A stretch of 52,562 bases of DNA from an uncultured Clostridia bacterium (GCA_947302715.1 CAMYVY010000017.1:1-52562), one strand, 5' to 3'; shown: positions 24,485 through 31,703, counted from the stretch's first letter. Translations and numbers: made by a program. Notes: generated by a model from the sequence alone, not told the origin.

Positions 24485-25753
24485 ATGCCACTTGAGATAA
24501 TAAGAAACGACATAACGAAGGTCTCTGCAGATGCCATTGTAAATACAGCCAATCCCATGGTTGCTGTTGGTTATGGAGTTGATTCCGCCATTTATGAAGC
24601 GGCAGGGAAGGATGAGCTTCTGGCTGAAAGAGCAAAGATAGGAGTCATGAGGCCGGGAGAGATTGCAGAAACACCGGCATTCAATCTTGATGCAAAATAT
24701 ATCATACATGCAGTTGGTCCTGCGTGGCAGGGTGGCAGGAATGGTGAAATTGATACTGTCGCGGAGTGCTATAAGAAATCATTAGAGAGAGCGAAGGAAT
24801 TAGACTGCGAATCGATAGCCTTTCCGCTGCTTGCGGCGGGAACGTATGGATTCCCAAAGGATGTGGCTCTTCAAACCGCGGTATCTGAAATAAGCAGGTT
24901 TTTGTTCAACAATGATATGACGGTTTATCTTGTCGTTTATGACAAGGAAGCCTTCGAGGTGTCGGGTAAAGCCTTTAGTGACATACGGGAGTTCATAAGT
25001 GAAGGCGAAATAAAAAAACGCGAGATGCGATTTGAATCCTATTTAAAGAATAGGGTGTCTTCTGGAAGAGTTTCATTTGAAAGCGAACCAATGTTTTCGT
25101 CCTCGCAAAAGAAAAAAGAATCCATGGAGGATTTTCTGTCGGAATATTTACCTGACGAGGAGGCTGACTTAGGCGAAGAGAACGTGCCTGATGAGGCGAT
25201 TGACTTAGGCGAAGAGAACGTGCCTGATGAGGAACTTGGCTTAAGGACAGAGAAGTTGCGTGGATTAGAGGCTGATTTTAGCGTAGGCAACATGAGGGAC
25301 ACGCTTAACTTTGATATTTTAGCAGGCGGTTCAGATTATTTCGGCATGGAAGAAAAAGCATCCGTGGCCAATACAGCCGATATAGCTGACATAGACGACA
25401 TCATTCGGCGAAGAGAGGAAACATTCCAGGAGTTCCTTTTTAGATTGATAGACAGAAAGGGCCTTGAAGATAAGGTTGTTTATAAGAAAGCAAATATCGA
25501 CAGAAAGCATTTCTCCAAGATAAGGAGCAATGTTGATTATAATCCATCAAAGAGGACTGCGCTGGCCTTGGCGATTGCCCTGGAGCTCAACCTTGATGAA
25601 ACCAAGGACTTGCTCTTAAGAGCCGGCATAGCTCTATCTAAAAGCAATACCTTTGATTTAATAATGGAGTATTGCATCAACCATAACATCAAAGACATCT
25701 ACGAAATCAATTGCATTCTATTTAAGTACAATCAGCCAACATTAGGTGCATAA
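24485..25753 (+). CDS. macro domain fused to a C-terminal HTH-like domain
   Basis: Residues 1-165 form a macro domain that binds or hydrolyses ADP-ribose-type ligands. It shows NDITKVSADAIVNTANP, VGYGVDSAIYEAAG, YIIHAVGPAW and FPLLAAGTYGFP. A variable acidic linker (about 200-300) holds the repeat DLGEENVPDE twice, encoded by a direct DNA repeat near 25160-25235. Residues from about 304 form a helical, XRE-like domain: FLFRLIDRKGLEDKVVYKKA, then DRKHFSKIRSNVDYNPSKRT. This C-terminal domain recurs in bacterial conflict and stress proteins, from my knowledge of such fusions. It sits within the aro cluster, 22 bases after aroA, and ends at a terminator. A vWA gene follows. The ligand and target are unknown. 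Confidence 0.82.
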   Translation: MPLEIIRNDITKVSADAIVNTANPMVAVGYGVDSAIYEAAGKDELLAERAKIGVMRPGEIAETPAFNLDAKYIIHAVGPAWQGGRNGEIDTVAECYKKSLERAKELDCESIAFPLLAAGTYGFPKDVALQTAVSEISRFLFNNDMTVYLVVYDKEAFEVSGKAFSDIREFISEGEIKKREMRFESYLKNRVSSGRVSFESEPMFSSSQKKKESMEDFLSEYLPDEEADLGEENVPDEAIDLGEENVPDEELGLRTEKLRGLEADFSVGNMRDTLNFDILAGGSDYFGMEEKASVANTADIADIDDIIRRREETFQEFLFRLIDRKGLEDKVVYKKANIDRKHFSKIRSNVDYNPSKRTALALAIALELNLDETKDLLLRAGIALSKSNTFDLIMEYCINHNIKDIYEINCILFKYNQPTLGA

Positions 25754-25788
25754 AAAGTCGCATGACAGGCGACCACTTTTTGTTTTTT
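25752..25788 (+). terminator. terminator after the macro-domain gene
   Basis: AAAAAGT-CGC (25752-25761) pairs with GCG and ACTTTTT (25769-25781) with a three-base bulge, followed by more T residues. The stop codon overlaps its first base. Confidence 0.7.
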
Positions 25789-25879
25789 GTTTGCTATTCT
25801 TACCATAGAAAATCGAAGAAGGTAGAAAACGTCGATAATTATAACCAAAAGTATTTGACGTTATTAGGAGGTATGAAAT

Positions 25880-26530
25880 ATGGCAAACAAGAAAGAAAAG
25901 GTGGAGGTTGTTTTTATTCTGGATCGCAGCGGATCCATGTGTGGACTGGAAGCGGATACTATTGGCGGCTTCAATTCGACTTTGAAGAGCCAAAAAGCAG
26001 AACCAGGTGAAGTTGTGTGGTCGACGGTTTTGTTCGATGACAAGCATGAAGTAATTCATGACAGAGTGCCTATCCAAGAAGTAAAGGAATTGACAGAGGA
26101 AGAGTATTATGTCAGGGGCTGTACGGCCCTGCTCGACGCCATTGGAAGAGCGATTCACCACATCAGGAATGTGCATAAGTATGCTCGCAATGAGGATGTT
26201 CCCGGAAAGACGATGTTTGTAATCACAACGGACGGCATGGAAAACGCAAGCATTGAGTATACTTATGACAAAGTTAAAAAGATGATAGAAAAGGAAAAAG
26301 AGAAGTACGGATGGGAATTTATTTTCCTGGGCGCGAACATGGACGCAGTCAGTGTGGCCGGAAGAATGGGGATCAGCGCCGACCGCTCGGCTACATTTAT
26401 AAACGACAGCAAAGGCATCCAGAAAAACTATTCCGCCGTGACTCAGGCCTTGTCACATCTTAGGTCAACCGGCTCAATTGACAGGAATGTGCTTGAAGAG
26501 GTGCGGAGAGATTACGAGAGGAGAGCGTAA
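25880..26530 (+). CDS. von Willebrand factor A domain protein
   Basis: This is a cytosolic, single vWA domain of 216 residues. The metal-ion-dependent adhesion site is complete: DRSGSM near residue 15, the threonine in GCTALLDA and the aspartate in ITTDGMEN. There is no signal peptide or membrane segment. AGGAGGT precedes the ATG. Similar stand-alone vWA proteins occur next to macro-domain/HTH proteins and in Ter-type stress clusters, so a shared function with the preceding gene is likely but not proven. No kinase, phosphatase or TerD gene is nearby. Confidence 0.88.
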   Translation: MANKKEKVEVVFILDRSGSMCGLEADTIGGFNSTLKSQKAEPGEVVWSTVLFDDKHEVIHDRVPIQEVKELTEEEYYVRGCTALLDAIGRAIHHIRNVHKYARNEDVPGKTMFVITTDGMENASIEYTYDKVKKMIEKEKEKYGWEFIFLGANMDAVSVAGRMGISADRSATFINDSKGIQKNYSAVTQALSHLRSTGSIDRNVLEEVRRDYERRA

Positions 26531-26555
26531 TAATGATAAATGCTCCATTTTTCTA

Positions 26556-26584
26556 TTGCATTTTCTGGGCTCATAGAGTACTAT
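26556..26584 (+). promoter_or_regulatory. promoter of the plus-strand small RNA
   Basis: TTGCAT (26556-26561) and TACTAT (26579-26584) are 17 bases apart. The predicted start is near 26588-26591, at the beginning of the GTCAGGGAGA module. Confidence 0.65.
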
Positions 26585-26587
26585 GGT

Positions 26588-26622
26588 GTCAGGGAGAGAG
26601 TCGCAGAGCGACTAACTCGACC
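26588..26622 (+). repeat. 5' hairpin module, copy 1 (plus strand)
   Basis: The module begins GTCAGGGAGA and ends CTCGACC. GTC pairs with GAC and GAG with CTC around an AGG bulge, and AGTCGC pairs with GCGACT at the tip. A copy with the same ends and a changed but still paired tip lies inverted at 26797-26830. Confidence 0.75.
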
Positions 26623-26668
26623 AAAAGTTTTGGCGCCGCCAATTAGTTCATAGCTTTGGCGGCTTTTT
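26591..26668 (+). ncRNA. candidate antisense small RNA (about 78 nt)
   Basis: This RNA is bounded by its own promoter (26556-26584) and an intrinsic terminator (26635-26668). It carries the 5' hairpin module, then a CCAAAAGTTTTGG palindrome and the terminator stem. It is fully complementary to the 3' end of the convergent minus-strand mRNA, including the last codons and stop of the 26-codon ORF. By analogy with RatA-type RNAs it could repress that mRNA. Confidence 0.6.
26635..26668 (+). terminator. terminator of the plus-strand small RNA
   Basis: GCCGCCAA (26635-26642) pairs with TTGGCGGC (26656-26663), followed by TTTTT. The loop contains the stop codon of the opposing ORF. Confidence 0.88.
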
Positions 26669-26723
26669 CGATGGTTATCGTTATACGACGTAACCTGAGG
26701 TTAATCGTTATACGGATAGTCAT
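26643..26723 (-). CDS. 26-residue alternating-hydrophobic peptide, candidate toxin
   Basis: The minus-strand ORF runs from ATG at 26723 to TAA at 26645-26643. It has AAAGGAAG eight bases upstream of the start. The product begins MTIRITINLRLRRITITI and ends EKAAKAMN. Isoleucine and leucine alternate with Thr, Arg and Asn, as in an amphipathic beta strand with one basic face. The RITI units come from a duplicated DNA segment (ATCGTTATACG at 26677 and 26704). It has no transmembrane helix and I recognise no family. Promoter, ribosome site and antisense RNA all fit a type I toxin-antitoxin layout; toxicity is inference. Confidence 0.5.
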   Translation of the reverse strand: MTIRITINLRLRRITITIEKAAKAMN

Positions 26724-26738
26724 GTCAGGCTCTTCCTT

Positions 26739-26759
26739 TCATAGTCTCACCATGGCCAT
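26739..26759 (-). CDS. very short leader ORF before the 26-codon ORF
   Basis: GGGAGGTGAT, an almost full anti-16S match, lies at 26767-26758. It can start ATG 26753 (MVRL, eight-base spacing) or ATG 26759 (MAMVRL). Both end at a TGA that overlaps the ribosome site of the next ORF. Translation of this minimal ORF could control access to the downstream start, as in leader-coupled toxin mRNAs. Confidence 0.4.
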   Translation of the reverse strand: MAMVRL

Positions 26760-26796
26760 CACCTCCCGACGGTGGAAATGTAGTGTAACTGGTTAA

Positions 26797-26830
26797 GGTC
26801 GAGCCAGCCGCTTTCGCTTGTCTCCCTGAC
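26797..26830 (-). repeat. 5' hairpin module, copy 2 (minus strand)
   Basis: On the minus strand this reads GTCAGGGAGA at the 5' end and CTCGACC at the 3' end. GTC/GAC and GAG/CTC pairs are kept, and AGC pairs with GCT at the tip over a GAAAGCG loop. Sequence ends match copy 1 while the tip differs, which suggests selection on structure. Confidence 0.75.
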
Positions 26831-26838
26831 GTGTTTAA

Positions 26839-26867
26839 ATTCTATCTACTTCCCCATATACCGTCAA
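26839..26867 (-). promoter_or_regulatory. promoter of the minus-strand peptide mRNA
   Basis: Reading the minus strand, TTGACG (26867-26862) and TAGAAT (26844-26839) are 17 bases apart. The predicted start is near 26832, immediately before module copy 2. The mRNA leader to ATG 26723 would be about 108 bases. Confidence 0.72.
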
Positions 26868-27005
26868 ATGAAGATTTCTCCATGATTGCTTTTCACGAAA
26901 AACACAATGAAAGGTTGAATTTTCAGGACAAAAGCCTCTTGGTATGGGAAAAGAATGGGGACGAATTTGATTGTACTATAAACTCTAAGGTAATAACAAA
27001 AACTG

Positions 27006-27014
27006 TGTTATAAT
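27006..27014 (+). promoter_or_regulatory. extended -10 promoter of the aroC operon
   Basis: TGT followed directly by a perfect TATAAT; no good -35 is seen. The start would be near 27021, giving a leader of about 105 bases. Bases 26868-27005 hold no supported gene. Confidence 0.55.
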
Positions 27015-27124
27015 ATCTCCAATAGGGTTAATCCCTAATTCTTATTAAGCAATCATATTATCAAGCATTCATATTATTAAGAAATCATGTAAGTGATTTA
27101 TCGTTTAAGGAAAGTGTGTTTATT

Positions 27125-28327
27125 ATGGCGTCGACGTTTGGAAAGAATTTAATTGTAAGTATATTTGGGCAGTCTCATTCGGATGCGATTGGTGTTGTGG
27201 TTGATGGGCTCCCGGCGGGATTTGAGATTGATATGGAGGAACTACAGGAGTTTCTCGATAGGCGTGCGCCGGGAAGATCAAAGAATTCAACCAAGAGAAA
27301 GGAAGCAGATAAGCCGGAGTTTTTGAGCGGATTATTCGATGGGCTGACTTGCGGAGCGCCTCTTGCTGCGATTATCAGGAACAAGGACGTGCGCTCGCAG
27401 GATTATGATCAAATCGATGAAATGCCGCGGCCCGGACACGCGGATTTGACCGCGCGAGTAAAACATAACGGCTTCGAGGATTATCGAGGTGGTGGGCATT
27501 TCTCGGGAAGGCTCACTGCGCCTCTTTGTATTGCGGGAGGAATTGCGATTCAGTTTTTGCGTGAAGAGGGAATCGAAGTTAGTAGTAGAATTGTCGAGCT
27601 TGGAGGCGTTGACTTGAGGCCGTATTACAATACGGAAGATTGTTCGGTGAATTGTAGCGAGGACGAAGGCCATGCGAAGCAAAGGCTAAGTATGCCCGAC
27701 GCGAAAAAAAACGCAGCTACGAAAAAGACTACCAAGATAGCTGAGAAGAATGAATTACAGGGTGTTATCGATGAGATAATCGCTTCGGCAAAATCGGATG
27801 GCGACTCAGTCGGTGGAATTGTGGAGTGTGTAATCAGCGGAGTTCCTGCAGGCTTAGGTGACCCCATGTTTGATGGGGTAGAGAATAATATATCAAAGGC
27901 TGTCTTCGGGATCCCTGCGATAAAAGGAATCGAGTTCGGTGCGGGTTTTGATGCTGCAAGAATGAGGGGAAGCGAAAACAACGATGCATACATGATGGAC
28001 GAGGTGTCGCCGGATGACAGCCTAATGATAGATGATGTTCGAATGAACGCCGAATTTCCAAGCATTGCGGGACCGGGTGCCATAACTACGACGACGAATA
28101 ATGCCGGCGGAATTCTTGGTGGAATAACAAACGGACAGAACATCGTTTTCAGAGTCGCGGTTAAACCGACTCCTTCAATCGCAAAGGAGCAGGATACGGT
28201 AAACTACTTCACAGGGGAAAATGCGAAGATCAGAGTCAAGGGGCGCCACGATCCTTGCATCGTGCCGAGGGTGCTTCCTTGCGTAGAGTCGGCGGCAGCA
28301 ATCGTAATCCTGGACTATCTGCTGTAA
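27125..28327 (+). CDS. aroC: chorismate synthase
   Basis: The enzyme makes chorismate from EPSP using reduced FMN. Family signatures are MASTFGKNLIVSIFGQSHSDAIG, RRAPGRSKNSTKRKEAD, RPGHADLTARVKHNGFEDYRGGGHFSGR and GIEFGAGFDAARMRGSENND; the C-terminal half has TTTNNAGGILGGITNGQNI and RHDPCIVPR. The ATG at 27125 matches the usual start; an in-frame GTG at 27116 would add three residues and is closer to AAGGAA. About 35 extra residues (including KKNAATKKTTKIAEKNE) interrupt the segment after ELGGVDLRPYY. It leads the second half of the aromatic cluster. Confidence 0.95.
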   Translation: MASTFGKNLIVSIFGQSHSDAIGVVVDGLPAGFEIDMEELQEFLDRRAPGRSKNSTKRKEADKPEFLSGLFDGLTCGAPLAAIIRNKDVRSQDYDQIDEMPRPGHADLTARVKHNGFEDYRGGGHFSGRLTAPLCIAGGIAIQFLREEGIEVSSRIVELGGVDLRPYYNTEDCSVNCSEDEGHAKQRLSMPDAKKNAATKKTTKIAEKNELQGVIDEIIASAKSDGDSVGGIVECVISGVPAGLGDPMFDGVENNISKAVFGIPAIKGIEFGAGFDAARMRGSENNDAYMMDEVSPDDSLMIDDVRMNAEFPSIAGPGAITTTTNNAGGILGGITNGQNIVFRVAVKPTPSIAKEQDTVNYFTGENAKIRVKGRHDPCIVPRVLPCVESAAAIVILDYLL

Positions 28328-28348
28328 AAGGGCGACTGATTGTAGCTT

Positions 28349-28384
28349 GCAGTTGAAATCGTGATTCTGGATTATTTGCTATAG
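28349..28384 (+). pseudogene. vestigial copy of the aroC 3' end
   Basis: In the same frame as aroC, 24 bases after its stop, codons read AVEIVILDYLL-stop, against AAAIVILDYLL-stop at the true end. The nucleotide match is close but with synonymous differences. It looks like the remnant of a second aroC tail left by duplication or by recombination with a diverged copy. The rest of 28385-28522 shows AT-rich sequence that may carry the pheA promoter, with no clear consensus. Confidence 0.6.
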
Positions 28385-28522
28385 GGAACTCACGATAGTT
28401 GTAGTGACTGACAAAAAAGTGAAGAGTGAAGATTATAGACAAGTGTATATTATAAAAAGTAAATTGTTATATTAGATATAAGGTGTGTGAATTCAAAAAG
28501 AGAAGCAACGGGAGATAATTAA

Positions 28523-29662
28523 ATGTCGATGGATGATTATAGAAAGAAGATAGATGAAATCGATTCGGTTATTCTTGCTAAGCTCGAAGAACGAATGAGG
28601 GTAGCCGAGGATATTGCGAAATATAAAAAAGATAACGGGCTTCCGATTACGGATTATCTGCGCGAACGGGAACTTATGGATAAGATTACCGAAAAGTCTT
28701 CCGCTGATTTGGCTGAGTACAGCCGCATGCTTTATAGAGATATTTTGGAAATGAGCAAGGACCACCAGCATAAGATTATTCAGGAGGACTCTGAACTCGT
28801 AAAGGAAATTAGGGCCGCACTGAAGGATACTCCTGATTTGTTTCCAAGCGCTGCAAGCGTTGCATGCCAAGGAGTCCCGGGTGCGTACTCACAAGAGGCG
28901 TGTGACAAATTGTTTAAGATGCCAAATATCATGTTCGTAAAAAACTTTGATGGAGTGTTTGCTGCGATTGACAAGGGGCTTTGCAAGTATGGAATTTTAC
29001 CTCTTGAAAACAGCAGCGCAGGTTCGGTTAATCAAGTCTATGATTTGATGATGGAGCATAATTTCCATATTGTGAGGAGCACAAGGCTAAAGGTGAATCA
29101 CTGCCTGCTAGCCAATCCGGGAGCTAAGAAAGAATCCATCAAGGAGATTTATTCTCACCCTCAGGCGCTTGCTCAGTGTGCAAAATACCTAAAGACCTTT
29201 GATGGTGCAGAAGTTCATGAATGCGAAAACACTGCGACGGCAGCAAAGTTCGTTTCGGAATCCGGCAGAAGCGATATTGCTGCCATCGGGTCGGATATAA
29301 ATGGAAGGCTGTACAATTTGGATTGCCTGGCTTCCGGGATTCAGGACAGTGGAAATAATTATACGAGATTTATTTGTATATCAAAGGATATGGAGATTTA
29401 TCCTGGTGCGAATAAAACGAGCATCATGATGACTCTTCCACATAAGCCGGGTTCGCTATATAACGTTCTTGCGAGATTTAATGCTATGGGAATCAACTTG
29501 GAAAAGCTTGAATCAAGACCGCTTCCGGACAAGGATTTCGAGTTTATGTTCTACTTTGATATTCAGGAATCTGTGTACTCGGAAGAATTTGTTCGGATGA
29601 TAAACCAGCTTGATGAGGTAAGTCTGGAGTTCAGATACTTGGGGAGTTATTTGGAGGTTTAA
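28523..29662 (+). CDS. pheA: bifunctional chorismate mutase/prephenate dehydratase
   Basis: This P-protein converts chorismate to prephenate and then phenylpyruvate. Residues 1-90 are an AroQ-type mutase (YRKKIDEIDSVILAKLEERM; Arg, Lys and Glu catalytic positions visible). The dehydratase domain (about 110-290) has QGVPGAYSQEACDKLF, LENSSAGSVNQVYDLM and the catalytic NYTRFICIS. An ACT domain ends the protein (TLPHKPGSLYNVLARF, then LEKLESRPL); the ESRP motif usually confers Phe inhibition. GGGAGATAATT precedes the ATG. Length, 379 residues, is typical. Confidence 0.95.
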   Translation: MSMDDYRKKIDEIDSVILAKLEERMRVAEDIAKYKKDNGLPITDYLRERELMDKITEKSSADLAEYSRMLYRDILEMSKDHQHKIIQEDSELVKEIRAALKDTPDLFPSAASVACQGVPGAYSQEACDKLFKMPNIMFVKNFDGVFAAIDKGLCKYGILPLENSSAGSVNQVYDLMMEHNFHIVRSTRLKVNHCLLANPGAKKESIKEIYSHPQALAQCAKYLKTFDGAEVHECENTATAAKFVSESGRSDIAAIGSDINGRLYNLDCLASGIQDSGNNYTRFICISKDMEIYPGANKTSIMMTLPHKPGSLYNVLARFNAMGINLEKLESRPLPDKDFEFMFYFDIQESVYSEEFVRMINQLDEVSLEFRYLGSYLEV

Positions 29663-29667
29663 TATCA

Positions 29668-30540
29668 TTGTCAATACAATCGATAACTGAGGAAATCGTA
29701 AGAGGCATTGTTTCCGGTAATAGAAAAACCGATTCCGACAAAAGGGATTATGGCGATCTTCTTATCTTTGCCGGGAAAGAGGGCATGGCAGGTGCGGCCA
29801 TTCTTGCGGCACGGGCAGCAATGCGAAGTGGTGCGGGGCTCGTTCATGTTGCCACGCCAAAGGAAAACTTCCACATGCTTCAGACTTCCGTTCCGGAGGC
29901 AATTTGCATGACAGAGGAAGAAGCGACTGCAGCTTTGAATAAGTTTAGTGCGATTGCTGTTGGCCCGGGCATGGGTACAGATGAGAGGACGGAAAAGATT
30001 GTTGATTCGGTGCTCAGATTTTCAGCAGCACATCAGGACATTCCGATTATAATCGATGCGGATGCACTCAACGTGATTTCGAGGAACAAGAGCCTGGGAG
30101 TAATACTTACATATAGAGGTGCAGGTATTAACAATATCGTGATAACTCCGCATAAGAGAGAGGCTGCGAGGCTCCTTGGAAACACAAATGAGTCTCCTGA
30201 GATTGAGCGTGTTGAAACGTGTACTGCGCTTTCTAAAAAATACTATTGCATAGCTCTGTTAAAGGGATATGAGACGCTGATTTCGCACCGCGGACAAACG
30301 GTTTGGAAAAACACGACAGGAAATCCCGGTATGGCTACAGCGGGGGCAGGTGATGTTCTTACGGGAATCATAGGTAGCTTGATGGCGCAGGGAACAGGGC
30401 CGATTGATGCAGCCGCAGCAGGGGCCTTTGTGCATGGAAGAGCGGGCGACATAGCTGCTAAAAAGTTGGGCGAAAGAAGCGTAATAGCGAGCGACATAAT
30501 AGAAGCGCTTCCGGAAGCATTTAACGAGATAGCGAAGTAA
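29668..30540 (+). CDS. nnrD: ADP-dependent NAD(P)H-hydrate dehydratase
   Basis: This metabolite-repair enzyme restores NADH and NADPH from their hydrated forms. It has the ribokinase-like CARKD fold: DLLIFAGKEGMAGAAILAARAAMRSGAGLV, then VGPGMGTDERTE, IIDADALNVIS, VITPHKREAARLL and the catalytic GNPGMATAGAGDVLTGIIG. The protein has 290 residues and lacks the NnrE epimerase domain often fused in front. The start is TTG 29668, with TTGGAGGT nine bases upstream. It lies 5 bases after pheA and 31 before aroQ, so it is cotranscribed with aromatic genes. Confidence 0.9.
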   Translation: MSIQSITEEIVRGIVSGNRKTDSDKRDYGDLLIFAGKEGMAGAAILAARAAMRSGAGLVHVATPKENFHMLQTSVPEAICMTEEEATAALNKFSAIAVGPGMGTDERTEKIVDSVLRFSAAHQDIPIIIDADALNVISRNKSLGVILTYRGAGINNIVITPHKREAARLLGNTNESPEIERVETCTALSKKYYCIALLKGYETLISHRGQTVWKNTTGNPGMATAGAGDVLTGIIGSLMAQGTGPIDAAAAGAFVHGRAGDIAAKKLGERSVIASDIIEALPEAFNEIAK

Positions 30541-30571
30541 CTAATCAAGGTAAAGGAGCAAAAGGAGTAAA

Positions 30572-31081
30572 ATGGCGAAGAAAATCTTGATAATAAATGG
30601 ACCAAATATCAATATGCTTGGAATTCGTGAACCAGAGATCTACGGAACCGAAACATATGAGGACCTGATGGAGCAGACCCGAGCAAAGGCTCGAGAAATT
30701 TCCGAAAAGAATTACGAAGAGGGTAAAGACCAGGTGATGGTCAGCTTCATTCAGTCGAATTATGAAGGCGACATCGTGAACGCCATCCAGAATGCGTATG
30801 GTGAATATGACGGACTCATTATAAATCCGGCAGCATACACGCATACGAGCATTGCGATTCTTGATGCTGTCAAGGCTGTTGGAATTCCAACGGTTGAGGT
30901 CCACATCTCGAATCCGGAGAACAGGGAGTCATTCCGCAAGATTTCGTTTGTAAGACGTGCGTGCATCGCGACCGTAATGGGAGAAGGCCTTGCGGGATAT
31001 GGCCATGCTCTTGAAATCTTGCTTGAGGAGATCGGGGCCGGTGAAGAATCAAAGGGAAAATCAGACGAAAACGCAGAATAA
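30572..31081 (+). CDS. aroQ: 3-dehydroquinate dehydratase, type II
   Basis: The enzyme dehydrates 3-dehydroquinate to 3-dehydroshikimate. Motifs: IINGPNINMLGIREPEIYG with the flexible-loop arginine and tyrosine, FIQSNYEGDIVNAIQNA, INPAAYTHTSIAILDAV and the substrate-binding VEVHISNPENRESFRKISF. It has 169 residues, slightly above the usual 145-150 because of an extra charged stretch after REISEKNYEEGKDQ and a C-terminal tail. AAAGGAG precedes the ATG. Confidence 0.94.
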   Translation: MAKKILIINGPNINMLGIREPEIYGTETYEDLMEQTRAKAREISEKNYEEGKDQVMVSFIQSNYEGDIVNAIQNAYGEYDGLIINPAAYTHTSIAILDAVKAVGIPTVEVHISNPENRESFRKISFVRRACIATVMGEGLAGYGHALEILLEEIGAGEESKGKSDENAE

Positions 31082-31670
31082 GGGAGAAAAAACCTTTTGG
31101 CCAAGAATGATTGCGGCGGTGGTTTTGCTGGCGCTTTTGGTCTTGGCTTATTTTTATGTTCAGAATTATTTGGACAGCAGGAAGCCTGCGATTGATCCTA
31201 ATCCACCGATGCCTGATGGACTTCTGAGTGCAGATGTTACTTGGGTTAGCGATGGAGATACTGTGATTTGCCGTATCGAAAATACTAATCTTCCTGAGCA
31301 AATTACCGGCATTATTGGTGAGGAACAAGCGGTCGATAATGGGGATGGTACGCTTGATATTACAGTCCGCATGATCGGCTTTGATGCTCCTGAGTCTGTG
31401 CATCCCGATGCGGAGAAAAATACAGAGGAAGGTAGGCTGGCATCTGAATACGTAAAATCAAGGCTTGCAGGGAGGACTGTAAACTTGGAATTCGATGAAC
31501 AGTACGTCGACAAATATGGTCGAGTCTTGGCGTATGTCTGGCTTGACGGAGAATTATTCAACAATGAGGTTATAGCGGAGGGTCACGCTGAGCTACTCAG
31601 CATACCTCCAAATACCAAGTACGACGAAGTTTTTCAGAAGGCGTATGAAGAGCGGAATAAAGCGGAATAA
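31041..31670 (+). CDS. membrane-anchored thermonuclease-like protein
   Basis: This is a staphylococcal nuclease-like protein. The N-terminal anchor is MIAAVVLLALLVLAYFYVQNYL, followed by a short proline-rich linker. The SNase domain has VTWVSDGDTVICR, RMIGFDAPESVHPD (Arg and acidic metal-binding positions), then FDEQYVDKYGRVLAYVWL with the second catalytic Arg. The GTG at 31041 has GAGGAG 10 bases upstream and overlaps aroQ by 41 bases; ATG 31107 is an alternative with no ribosome site. It is probably surface-exposed and degrades extracellular nucleic acid. Terminator at the stop codon. Confidence 0.85.
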   Translation: MKNQRENQTKTQNKGEKTFWPRMIAAVVLLALLVLAYFYVQNYLDSRKPAIDPNPPMPDGLLSADVTWVSDGDTVICRIENTNLPEQITGIIGEEQAVDNGDGTLDITVRMIGFDAPESVHPDAEKNTEEGRLASEYVKSRLAGRTVNLEFDEQYVDKYGRVLAYVWLDGELFNNEVIAEGHAELLSIPPNTKYDEVFQKAYEERNKAE

Positions 31671-31681
31671 TCCGCTTTTTT
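31659..31681 (+). terminator. intrinsic terminator overlapping the nuclease stop
   Basis: AGCGGA (31661-31666) and TCCGCT (31671-31676) enclose ATAA, which contains the TAA stop, and are followed by TTTTT. AGCGGAATAA is present twice in tandem here. Confidence 0.88.
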
Positions 31682-31703
31682 GGTTTTTGTATGGGGGAAT
31701 TTG

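Noticed and set aside
26588..26830. Interpretation as a simple MITE with terminal inverted repeats
   Set aside because: The ends are inverted copies, but each has its own promoter just outside or at its edge, no target-site duplication is evident, and the interior contains a terminator and ORF with ribosome site. A functional RNA pair explains more; MITE origin is not excluded.
26831..27013. Plus-strand frame of 60 codons between the RNA locus and aroC
   Set aside because: The GTG start has no ribosome site, its first codons overlap the minus-strand promoter, and the product resembles nothing I recognise.
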